Source: Nitrospirota bacterium (GTDB lineage: Bacteria > Nitrospinota_A > UBA7883 > JACRGQ01). Taken from it: a DNA stretch of 64,000 nucleotides. The position numbers were made by a program, and so were the translations under genes. The notes below the pieces were generated by a model. That model was given only the letters and a program-made list of their open reading frames with translations. It had not been told where the DNA came from and searched no databases. The stretch is from assembly GCA_024275955.1 (NCBI GenBank), contig JAJRYD010000020.1, forward strand, positions 105,459 to 169,458, read 5' to 3'. This document shows positions 28,438-35,802 of this stretch, piece after piece. The stretch's first letter is position 1. Each line of letters starts with the position of its first letter.

Positions 28438-28685
28438 ATTAACCTGAATCTCCACTCTCTTGAAGATAGCGATTGCCAGTTCTATTTTTAGGAATGATAA
28501 ACCGCAATAAAAAAATGAAAATAGCGCAAGGCAAGTTTCTCAGGTTATCGTTTAGCTCAGTGAGATGAAGAAAAAACTGCAAGAGCAGTTTAGATAAAAC
28601 GCCGAAATAATCGCTACTTGAAACAAAAGTGCGAAAGATATTTGACTCTACCAGAAAGTGTCTAGGCGACGAGACACCAGCTGAG

Positions 28686-28814
28686 GGAACTGTTTCCAAA
28701 AGAGTTTTTTGAGCATTTTAAGGAGAAGTTCATTCTCTAACTTCTTAAAAATAGAGCCTTTAGAGATTGGTAATTTGTAGAAAAATCAAATTTATCTCAT
28801 TCGACAACAGCCCC
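28686..28814 (+). mobile_element. MITE-like repeat, copy 1
   Basis: A 129-base non-coding element with imperfect terminal inverted repeats (GGAACTGTTTCC at the left, GACAACAGCCCC at the right). It is flanked by the exact 5-base direct repeat CTGAG (28681-28685 and 28815-28819). The interior is about 85% identical by eye to copy 2 (63638-63765) in the same orientation. It has no coding capacity, so it depends on a transposase encoded elsewhere. Confidence 0.8.
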
Positions 28815-28883
28815 CTGAGGTCTTTGCTAGACTGTGTGGCGTACTTGCTGGTTGAATCTAGGCACTACCGCCGCACCAAATTA

Positions 28884-29624
28884 TTATTTGTACTTAATTA
28901 CCAGCCGAATATAATCTATAACCGCCGTCGAGTAGGCAAAAAAAGTTCTCTTGGTTCCTGAAACATTTTTCCACTCTCTCAGAGGCACCTCATACAGCCA
29001 TGACAGACCTTTCACGGATGGTAGCGCGGAGATACGGACAATTAGCTCAACATCAAAAATCCATCTAGAGCAGAACGGTTCGCTTAGAATAGGTTTGAGA
29101 GTTTCGGCCCTAAACAGCTTGGCACCGCACTGCGTGTCATAAATAGGAAGATTGAACGTAAGCGACATTAGAGTGGTAAACGCCCTTCCGATGTAATGGC
29201 GGAAAGCTATACGCTCTATTTTTCTACCGGCCAGATGAACCCTGCTTCCGATTACGCCAAGAGTTCGTACATCGGCAAACTCTAAAATAAACGTATCTAT
29301 TTCTGCAAGCGATGTAGCTAAATCGGCATCCCAAAACCCTACAATGTCGTGCTTGCCATCTTTTACAAGACTGAGCATCCCCTGCCTGACAGCTTCTCCC
29401 TTCCCTTCATTCTTTTCCAGCGATAAGACCAAAGCTCTTTGGGGAACGGAAGAAACAATTTTCTGAATTACTCGCAGTGTGTCATCGCTACTGCCGTCAT
29501 TAACAAAGAGTATTGATAGGCTGGGAGAACTTAGAAGCTTTGCGGTAAAAGACTGAACATCTAATCGGTTTTCCTCGTTGTAGCAAGGAACGACAAGCCC
29601 GATTGTATAGTTGTGACTAGTCAT
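28884..29624 (-). CDS. Family 2 glycosyltransferase, dolichol-phosphate-mannose-synthase-like
   Basis: A 246-residue GT-A fold enzyme: VPCYNEENRL and VNDGSSDDT at the nucleotide-sugar site, the metal-binding DADLATS, and CGAKLFRAE followed by the acceptor-site region. It resembles DPM1 and polyprenyl-phosphate glycosyltransferases that load a sugar onto a lipid carrier. There is no membrane helix, so it would be peripheral. It could supply a lipid-linked sugar to a GT-C enzyme such as the membrane protein at 12769-14601, but they are far apart and this link is speculative. It stands alone on the minus strand. Confidence 0.88.
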   Translation of the reverse strand: MTSHNYTIGLVVPCYNEENRLDVQSFTAKLLSSPSLSILFVNDGSSDDTLRVIQKIVSSVPQRALVLSLEKNEGKGEAVRQGMLSLVKDGKHDIVGFWDADLATSLAEIDTFILEFADVRTLGVIGSRVHLAGRKIERIAFRHYIGRAFTTLMSLTFNLPIYDTQCGAKLFRAETLKPILSEPFCSRWIFDVELIVRISALPSVKGLSWLYEVPLREWKNVSGTKRTFFAYSTAVIDYIRLVIKYK

Positions 29625-29882
29625 CTATCTATGCTCCGTTGCCAAGCCCCCTGTAGTGATATAAGCTATTACCTGTTCTTTTCATACTGCGGTTGGTATC
29701 GTTGCGGCAGGCCCCGAGCAGTTCACAGCCAAGAAGACTACCGGCTGTATTCTATTCCCCTCTCTACTCTTCTATCAAGTGCTTTGCTCAAAAAGAGGGG
29801 CAGAGCTAAACAAGACAGCGCCTTTAGCCGCTACCCTGCGTTAGGGCTAGCGGCTATACGGCAGACCGATATCTTTTTAGAG

Positions 29883-31139
29883 CTACGCGCGGGCTGTTCT
29901 TCCACGGCGTTGCGACGGCCTAAAGTTGCCGCGCTTATTATTGTACCTATTGCCCCAAGGTTTTTTGGACGACCCTGTTTTTGGCGCTCTGGCAACCTGC
30001 TCCGAATGATACGGGTGAGTTGAGTCTACAGGTAAAACCAGCTTCGTTACACGTTCTATGCTTCCCAAAAACCCTCTATCCTCAATATCGCAAAAAGAGA
30101 TAGCGATACCAGCGGCTCCCGCGCGGGCGGTACGGCCTATTCTATGGACATAGTTTTCCGGCTCGTTGGGCATCTCGAAGTTAATAACATGCGAAACATC
30201 TTTAATGTCGATACCGCGTGACGCGACATCGGTAGCCACAAGCACTCGCGCGCACCCATCGCTAAAATTCCTCAGCGCCTGCATCCGCGCTCCCTGTGAT
30301 TTATTGCCATGAATAGCCTCCGCCTTAATCCGGTTCTTGTTCAGCTTTTCGGCAATTTTGTTAGCTCTATGCTTAGTTCTGGTAAATATGAGCGCCCGGT
30401 TTATAGCGGCATCTTCAAGCAGGCTAAACAGTAGCGCTTCTTTATCGCGGCTATCTACAAACAACACCTTCTGCTCCACCTTTTCGGCGGTAGATGAAGT
30501 AGGGTTGACTTTTACCATCAAAGGCTCTTTAAGCAGTCTGTCGGCAAGGTTTACGGCATTTCTCGACATAGTAGCCGAGAAAAAGAGCGACTGCCGTTTT
30601 TCAGGAAGCTCGGAAATTATTTTTTTCACGTCGTTGATGAAACCCATGTCAAGCATTCTATCTGCTTCATCGAGTGTGAATATCTCCAGCCGATCAAGGT
30701 AGACAAGTTTTTGCCGCATAATATCCAGCAGTCTGCCTGGCGTGGCGACAAGAATATCTACGCCGCGTGAAAGCGCCCTGGCCTGCGGCCCTATGCTTAC
30801 ACCGCCATAAACAACTGCGTGGAATATCTTCATATACCTGCCGTACTTTCTAATGCTTGTCTCTATCTGATTTGCCAGCTCCCTTGTAGGAGTGAGAATC
30901 AGCGCGCGCGGCGACCTCTTTTTAGCAGGGTGTCCGCTGGCAAGGCGCTGGAGAATAGGCAGAGCGAACGCCGCTGTTTTACCTGTACCGGTCTGCGCGC
31001 TTCCAAGCAGGTCCAGCCCTTTTAGGAGGTGCGGTATGGAGCGTGCCTGAATCGGCGTCGGGGTTTCGTACTTTTCTTTGCGTAATGCTTTTTGCAAAGG
31101 TTCAATAAGGCCTAGTTCTTCGAATGTCATGTTGTTCAT
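29883..31139 (-). CDS. rhlE: DEAD-box RNA helicase, RhlE-like
   Basis: An ATP-dependent RNA helicase of 418 residues. In order: the Q motif (TPTPIQARSIPHL), Walker A SAQTGTGKTAAF, PTRELANQ, DEADRMLDMGF, SAT, and in the second RecA domain RGIDIKDVSHVINFEMP and HRIGRTARAG. A basic Arg/Gly/Asn-rich tail (NKRGNFRPSQRRGRTARA) is typical of RhlE and probably binds RNA. Roles include ribosome assembly and cold-shock mRNA unwinding. It is monocistronic. Confidence 0.93.
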   Translation of the reverse strand: MNNMTFEELGLIEPLQKALRKEKYETPTPIQARSIPHLLKGLDLLGSAQTGTGKTAAFALPILQRLASGHPAKKRSPRALILTPTRELANQIETSIRKYGRYMKIFHAVVYGGVSIGPQARALSRGVDILVATPGRLLDIMRQKLVYLDRLEIFTLDEADRMLDMGFINDVKKIISELPEKRQSLFFSATMSRNAVNLADRLLKEPLMVKVNPTSSTAEKVEQKVLFVDSRDKEALLFSLLEDAAINRALIFTRTKHRANKIAEKLNKNRIKAEAIHGNKSQGARMQALRNFSDGCARVLVATDVASRGIDIKDVSHVINFEMPNEPENYVHRIGRTARAGAAGIAISFCDIEDRGFLGSIERVTKLVLPVDSTHPYHSEQVARAPKTGSSKKPWGNRYNNKRGNFRPSQRRGRTARA

Positions 31140-31632
31140 ATATTCCTTTTATAAAAAATGTCGATGGGTACATACCTACTTACGCGTTGGAGCGCAGGCT
31201 TCCCGCAAAAATGTTCGTATCTAGCTTTTCATCCTTAAAAATAAGTGTTTCTGGCGCCATGCCACGGGCAAATGCACCATCTATGAGCCAAAATCCTGGA
31301 AGAAAAATCTGAGGTGTGCTTCGTTACATCAGTTTCAGTCAAAATTCGGACTACGTTACAAACGAGTAATCATAACAGCTTTTTCATTTTTGTCTATAAA
31401 AAATATTTGCGGAGCTATCGTCTGCCAAAACCGATAAGAAGCTGGAAACCTGCGCTGAACAGGTTTATCATCGAGTTTGCTGAAAGGATGCCGGAAATAA
31501 TGTAAACGGGCAGTTACACAGAATCATTTATAGGCTCTTTGGCAACAGCCCCTACTTGCATAAAGTTTATATTTTTTACCAACTTATTGGAAAATCGGCC
31601 TGTTTTTTTGTAACCTTAGCTAACAGACCAAA
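31140..31632. other. 493-base interval between the helicase and channel genes
   Basis: Holds the upstream regions of the two divergent genes and no supported ORF. The sequence GGCAACAGCCCC at 31541-31552 equals the right terminus of the MITE-like repeat. A matching left end and target duplication are not clear, so this may be a decayed or solo end. Confidence 0.45.
31541..31552 (+). repeat. Isolated end of the MITE-like repeat
   Basis: GGCAACAGCCCC is identical to the right terminus of the copy at 32582-32712. The preceding 20 bases are only weakly similar to the other copies, and the element body is not recognisable, so it is either a degenerate copy or a chance match. Confidence 0.35.
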
Positions 31633-32478
31633 ATGGCAAATAGTTTAGGGGAAGCCAGAGGTATGAAAAAAACGCTTTTCGAGGTAATGGAAGATTCCAG
31701 CAACAGCTATCCAAGAACCTCAAAAGCGTTCACCCTCTTTATAATGGTTCTAATCCTCCTCAATGCTCTTGCCATAGTGCTGGAAACTGTTGAACCGATT
31801 TACGCTAAATATTGGGTCTACCTAGATATATTCGACCTTCTTTCCGTCTTTATATTTTCACTAGAGTATTGCGCCCGTCTGTACTGCTGTACGGAAGACC
31901 CAAGATACCAGCATCCGGTTTTCGGTCGAATACGGTTTATGTTTACACCGTTTGCGATAATAGACCTTTTGGCGATTATTCCGTTTTACCTTACATTCTT
32001 CGTAAACGACCTGCGGTTCTTGAGGCTCATACGGCTTTTGAGAATTTTCCGTGTAATAAAACTGGTCCGTTATTCTAAAGCTCTCCATACTTTCGGACAT
32101 GTAGCCAGAGACAAAAAAGAAGAGCTTGTAATAATCGCTATCGCCGCCACGATACTAATATTTCTCACCTCATCGCTAATGTATTACGCTGAGCATGAGG
32201 CTCAACCAGATATCTTTTCCAGCATACCTGCTTCTATGTGGTGGGCAGTGGTAACTCTTACAACTGTAGGTTACGGCGATGTCTACCCTGTAACTGATTT
32301 AGGGAAAGCTCTCGGTGCTGTTATCGCTCTATTTGGTATCGGCATGTTTGCCATACCTGCCGGCATATTAGGAGCGGCATTTATGGAAGAGATAGAAGAC
32401 CAGAGAGACAAAGCGGCTATCTGCCCTCATTGCGGCGAGCCTATAAGCACAAGACGGTATCCCAATAAGAGAGAATAG
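31633..32478 (+). CDS. Voltage-gated potassium channel, Kv-type, with C-terminal zinc ribbon
   Basis: A 281-residue six-helix ion channel. The voltage-sensor helix S4 carries regularly spaced arginines (RFLRLIRLLRIFRVIKLVRY). The pore has the K+ selectivity filter TTVGYGD, followed by the S6 helix with a GIGMFAIPAGI hinge. The short cytoplasmic tail ends in CPHCGEPI, half of a zinc-ribbon knuckle, which could bind metal as a pair across subunits; that is inference. A second methionine (MKKTLFEVM, residue 11) is an alternative start. It is flanked by repeat sequences on both sides. Confidence 0.92.
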   Translation: MANSLGEARGMKKTLFEVMEDSSNSYPRTSKAFTLFIMVLILLNALAIVLETVEPIYAKYWVYLDIFDLLSVFIFSLEYCARLYCCTEDPRYQHPVFGRIRFMFTPFAIIDLLAIIPFYLTFFVNDLRFLRLIRLLRIFRVIKLVRYSKALHTFGHVARDKKEELVIIAIAATILIFLTSSLMYYAEHEAQPDIFSSIPASMWWAVVTLTTVGYGDVYPVTDLGKALGAVIALFGIGMFAIPAGILGAAFMEEIEDQRDKAAICPHCGEPISTRRYPNKRE

Positions 32479-32831
32479 CTGGTAAAGCATGTATAAAATT
32501 CCTTTCACCATTAAAGCTTATCGTATGAAAAAACAAGTCCCTATAAAAATGGCGCATGCGGAAAGGTACAATTCATATTCTGGAACTCGTTGCCAAATCT
32601 GATAAATTTGATTTTGTTTAAAATTGCCAACCGATAAAATATCTGTTTTGAAGAAGTTAAAAGATAAGCCTTTCCTTATAGATGCTCCAAAAACTATTTC
32701 GGCAACAGCCCCATTCTCTAGGGCGATTTCCACTAAAGCTTGCCGGAGAAAATATTTGTTGGTATTTAGCGGAGCTTAGCGCCGTTTACCTACAGGGCAA
32801 GCGTCGTAAAGCAGATTAGCGAAAAGAAGCA
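32479..32831. other. 353-base interval between the channel gene and mazG
   Basis: Occupied by a MITE-like copy (32582-32712). The rest carries no supported gene. AAAATATTTG near 32750, followed by GCGGAGCTT at about 32772, recalls short sequences at about 31400 and 49480. Confidence 0.5.
32582..32712 (-). mobile_element. MITE-like repeat, copy 3 (inverted)
   Basis: A 131-base element in the opposite orientation to the other two copies. Its ends are GGAACTCGTTGCC and GGCAACAGCCCC, and it is flanked by the exact 5-base direct repeat ATTCT (32577-32581 and 32713-32717). It is the most diverged copy inside, but the block ATAAATTTGATTTTG is shared exactly with the reverse complement of copy 2. 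Confidence 0.78.
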
Positions 32832-33611
32832 CTATCTCCTCTTATCCTCCTGGCGCACCCTGTTCCATATCTCATCCATCTCTTCAAGCGTCGCTTCGTG
32901 AATATCTTTGCCGTTTGCCTTAAGCTCTTTTTCTATAGCCGAAAAGCGGCGTATAAATTTCTCCACGGAGCTGGTCAAAGCCTCATCCGCGTCTATTTTC
33001 AAAAACCGCCCGAGGTTTACAAGAGCTATCATAAGGTCGCCAATCTCCTCTTTGAGTTCTTTATCGTCGCCTTTTTCCCTCGCGTCCTGAATCTCCTGCC
33101 ATTCCTCTTCCACCTTTTTCCATACATCCTCTACCTTGTCCCATTCAAAGCCTACCCTCGCGGCACGATCCATAAGCCTTTTTGCCCTTATAAGAGACGG
33201 AAGGCTTCTCGGCACCCCTTCAAGTATTGAGTCTCTCTTTTTTTCTTCTTTCTTAATTTCCTCCCAACGGCTTAGGACATCCGACGAATTTTCGGCATTT
33301 TCGCTACCAAAAACATGCGGGTGCCGCCTAATCATCTTCTCGCTTACCGTAGCTATCACATTTTCTATAGTAAAACGGCCATTCTCCTTAGCAAGCTGGG
33401 AATGAAAAATAACCTGAAAAAGCAGGTCTCCCAGCTCCTCTTTTAGCAGAGCATCCTCGCCCGACTCGATAGCCTCCAGCACCTCATACGCCTCTTCTAT
33501 AAGGTATGGCTTCAAGCTCTCGTGCGTCTGTTCCTTATCCCACGGACAGCCTTTTTCCACGTTTCGCAGGTCGACCATAATTTTTGCCAAATCGCTAAGC
33601 TTTTTATCCAT
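32832..33611 (-). CDS. mazG: Nucleoside triphosphate pyrophosphohydrolase MazG
   Basis: Hydrolyses nucleoside triphosphates to monophosphates and pyrophosphate, cleaning the nucleotide pool. The 259-residue protein has the two-domain MazG form: GCPWDKEQTHESLKPYLIEE with EEAYEVLEAI and EELGDLLFQVIFH (metal-binding E-x-x-x-D), and a second copy with EEIGDLMIALVNLGR. It is transcribed divergently from glyS. A TAGAAT -10 box ends 9 bases before the ATG, so it may be leaderless. Confidence 0.94.
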   Translation of the reverse strand: MDKKLSDLAKIMVDLRNVEKGCPWDKEQTHESLKPYLIEEAYEVLEAIESGEDALLKEELGDLLFQVIFHSQLAKENGRFTIENVIATVSEKMIRRHPHVFGSENAENSSDVLSRWEEIKKEEKKRDSILEGVPRSLPSLIRAKRLMDRAARVGFEWDKVEDVWKKVEEEWQEIQDAREKGDDKELKEEIGDLMIALVNLGRFLKIDADEALTSSVEKFIRRFSAIEKELKANGKDIHEATLEEMDEIWNRVRQEDKRR

Positions 33612-33620
33612 CGCAGAGGC

Positions 33621-33626
33621 ATTCTA
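33621..33626 (-). promoter_or_regulatory. mazG -10 box close to the start codon
   Basis: TAGAAT on the minus strand, 9 bases before the ATG, with no Shine-Dalgarno sequence between. This implies a leader of at most a few bases. Confidence 0.45.
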
Positions 33627-33677
33627 GCAGTATTTCTTTAGAAGATATAAGAACTGTCGGGAATCATCTTTTCCAGT

Positions 33678-33683
33678 TATAAT
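33678..33683 (+). promoter_or_regulatory. Probable glyS -10 box
   Basis: A perfect TATAAT 48 bases before the glyS ATG, giving a leader of about 40 bases. No good -35 hexamer is seen. Confidence 0.4.
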
Positions 33684-33731
33684 TGCCGTCTTTGGATTAT
33701 TAATGACCATTACCGCTATTACGCAGGTGTT

Positions 33732-35792
33732 ATGAACAAACTTTTACTTGAAATAAGAACGGAAGAGATTCCGGCCTCCTACATACCAAGAGCCGCAAAA
33801 CGTCTAAAGGAAACCGCTCTTAAAAAATTCCAAGCATCACTCCTGCCACACGGCGAGATAGAGGCATACGGAAGCCCAAGACGGATAGTGCTGACTGCCG
33901 ATGGTATACCGGCCGAGCAAAAGAGAGAGACCAAAAAAGTAAGCGGCCCGCCAGTAAGAGCGGCGGTAGATAAAGACGGCAACCCTACCAAAGCGGGGCT
34001 TGGCTTTGCAAAAAAGTTCGGCAAAGATTTTAGCGAAGTGAAAACAAAATCTACCCCAAAAGGCGACTACCTATACCTGATGATTGAAGAAGGCGGCGGA
34101 AAAAGTGAAGACATTCTAAAAAAAATACTCCCGCAGATTATCGAAGAGATACCGTTCCCAAAAACGATGAGGTGGGGCGGCAACAGTAAACGGTTCGCGA
34201 GGCCTATCCGCTCGATACTGGCAAAGCTCGGCGACAAAACTCTCTCCTTTAGTCTGGAAAGCTTGGAATCAGGAGATAAAACCTATGGCCACCGCTTCCT
34301 ATCGGACGGCTCTCTGCCTGTCGCCAACCCTGATGCCTACCTTAAAACTTTAAAAGAAAATTTCGTTTACGCCAATCCGAAGGAAAGAGAGAAAATCATC
34401 GCCGAAGAGCTTGAGAGAGTTGAAAAAGAAGAAAACTTTAAGGCGATAATAGACGACGAACTGCTAGATATGGTCTGCTACATAACCGAGTACCCCGTAG
34501 GGGTTGCCGGCCGTTTCGACAAAAAATATCTTGCCCTCCCGCGTGAGGTTCTTATGACTGTTTTAAAATATCACCAAAAATATTTCGCCGTAGAAGACGC
34601 GAACGGAAATATAACCAACGGCTTCATCGCGTTTAGCAACATAAAGTGCGGCGATATGTCGAACATCAAAAAAGGGTTCGAAAGAGTGCTGTCGGCACGC
34701 CTTAGCGACGCGCAGTTCTTTTTCGATAACGACAGAAAGCGAAAGCTAGCGCAGTTTGCCGAAAAGCTTTCCGGCATAACCTACCAAAAAAAGCTTGGAA
34801 CTATGGCAGACAGGTCAAAGCGTGTAGAGCATATCGCCTTGAACATTTTTAAAAATATATGCCCAGACAAAAAAGATGCTGTAGAAACAGTGGCAAAACT
34901 ATGCAAGGCCGATTTAACAACATCTATGATTTACGAATTTCCAGAGCTTCAGGGAGTGATGGGAAGAGAATACGCGAAAGCGGAAGGAATAGATAACGAG
35001 GTAGCGACTGCCATTGACGAACATTACATGCCTCGGTTCTCCGGCGATGCCCTTCCATCTTCCGATGTCGGTGCATGCCTGGCGCTTGCCGATAAAATAG
35101 AGACTATCGCCGGCTTCTTTGCGCTTGGCAAAATACCGACAGGCTCCGAAGATCCATTCTCTCTTAGAAGGCACGCGCTTGGAATTATAAGAATGCTTTT
35201 GAAAAAAACCAAAGAGGTTTCACTTTCGGCTCTAATAGATGCCGGCATCAAAAGCCTTCCCAGCCAGCTATGCCACAACAACCTGAAAAGCGAAATACTC
35301 GCCTTCTTCGCCGGACGGATAAAGGCCGACTTTACCGCGAAAGGAATTCCTTACGACGTGGTAGACTCGGTGCTGTCTGCCGGTTTTGACAACCTGCCCG
35401 ACACCTTAAAACGGGCCGAAGCGCTGGCGGAAATGAAAAAAGAGGAATACAGCGAAAATCTATCCACCACCTTTAAACGCGCGACGCAAATAATCAAAGA
35501 ACACGGCTCAACAGATATCAACGAATCGGCGCTGGTAGAAGAGGTGGAGAAAAAACTTTTTGAGTCGATAAAAGCGTGCGAGGAAAAAGTTTTGGAACTT
35601 ATAAAGGAAAAGGATTACAGCGAGGCATTAAAAGAGATTGCCGCTATCCGCTCCGATGTCGATGCCTTTTTCGATGGTGTCATGGTAATGGCCGATGATG
35701 ATACAATAAGGACGAACCGGCTCTCCCTTCTTCGCCGTGTAACAAAGCTTTTTGAAGGGTTGGCCAACTTTTCTAAACTGGTTTTTTCTTAA
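33732..35792 (+). CDS. glyS: Glycyl-tRNA synthetase, beta subunit
   Basis: The 686-residue beta subunit of the bacterial alpha2-beta2 glycyl-tRNA synthetase, needed for tRNA binding and charging. Family features are LLLEIRTEEIPASYIP at the N-terminus, FPKTMRWGG, LSDAQFFFDNDRK and a C-terminal helical anticodon-binding region. The alpha subunit gene glyQ usually precedes glyS, but here the upstream gene is divergent mazG, so glyQ must lie elsewhere. The stop is followed 10 bases later by the ppdK start, and the two are likely cotranscribed. Confidence 0.95.
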   Translation: MNKLLLEIRTEEIPASYIPRAAKRLKETALKKFQASLLPHGEIEAYGSPRRIVLTADGIPAEQKRETKKVSGPPVRAAVDKDGNPTKAGLGFAKKFGKDFSEVKTKSTPKGDYLYLMIEEGGGKSEDILKKILPQIIEEIPFPKTMRWGGNSKRFARPIRSILAKLGDKTLSFSLESLESGDKTYGHRFLSDGSLPVANPDAYLKTLKENFVYANPKEREKIIAEELERVEKEENFKAIIDDELLDMVCYITEYPVGVAGRFDKKYLALPREVLMTVLKYHQKYFAVEDANGNITNGFIAFSNIKCGDMSNIKKGFERVLSARLSDAQFFFDNDRKRKLAQFAEKLSGITYQKKLGTMADRSKRVEHIALNIFKNICPDKKDAVETVAKLCKADLTTSMIYEFPELQGVMGREYAKAEGIDNEVATAIDEHYMPRFSGDALPSSDVGACLALADKIETIAGFFALGKIPTGSEDPFSLRRHALGIIRMLLKKTKEVSLSALIDAGIKSLPSQLCHNNLKSEILAFFAGRIKADFTAKGIPYDVVDSVLSAGFDNLPDTLKRAEALAEMKKEEYSENLSTTFKRATQIIKEHGSTDINESALVEEVEKKLFESIKACEEKVLELIKEKDYSEALKEIAAIRSDVDAFFDGVMVMADDDTIRTNRLSLLRRVTKLFEGLANFSKLVFS

Positions 35793-35802
35793 AGGAACAG
35801 TG

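Larger units (their letters stand above)
28337..28883. other. 547-base interval between the ODP operon and a glycosyltransferase
   Basis: Contains the long hairpin at 28400-28437 and a MITE-like copy at 28686-28814. The remaining 28438-28685 is AT-rich and shows no supported gene; a minus-strand ORF of 86 codons there starts inside the repeat and has no ribosome site. Confidence 0.5.

Noticed and set aside
28439..28699. A minus-strand ORF of 86 codons beside repeat copy 1
   Set aside because: Its start codon lies inside the transposable repeat and there is no ribosome site or recognisable domain.
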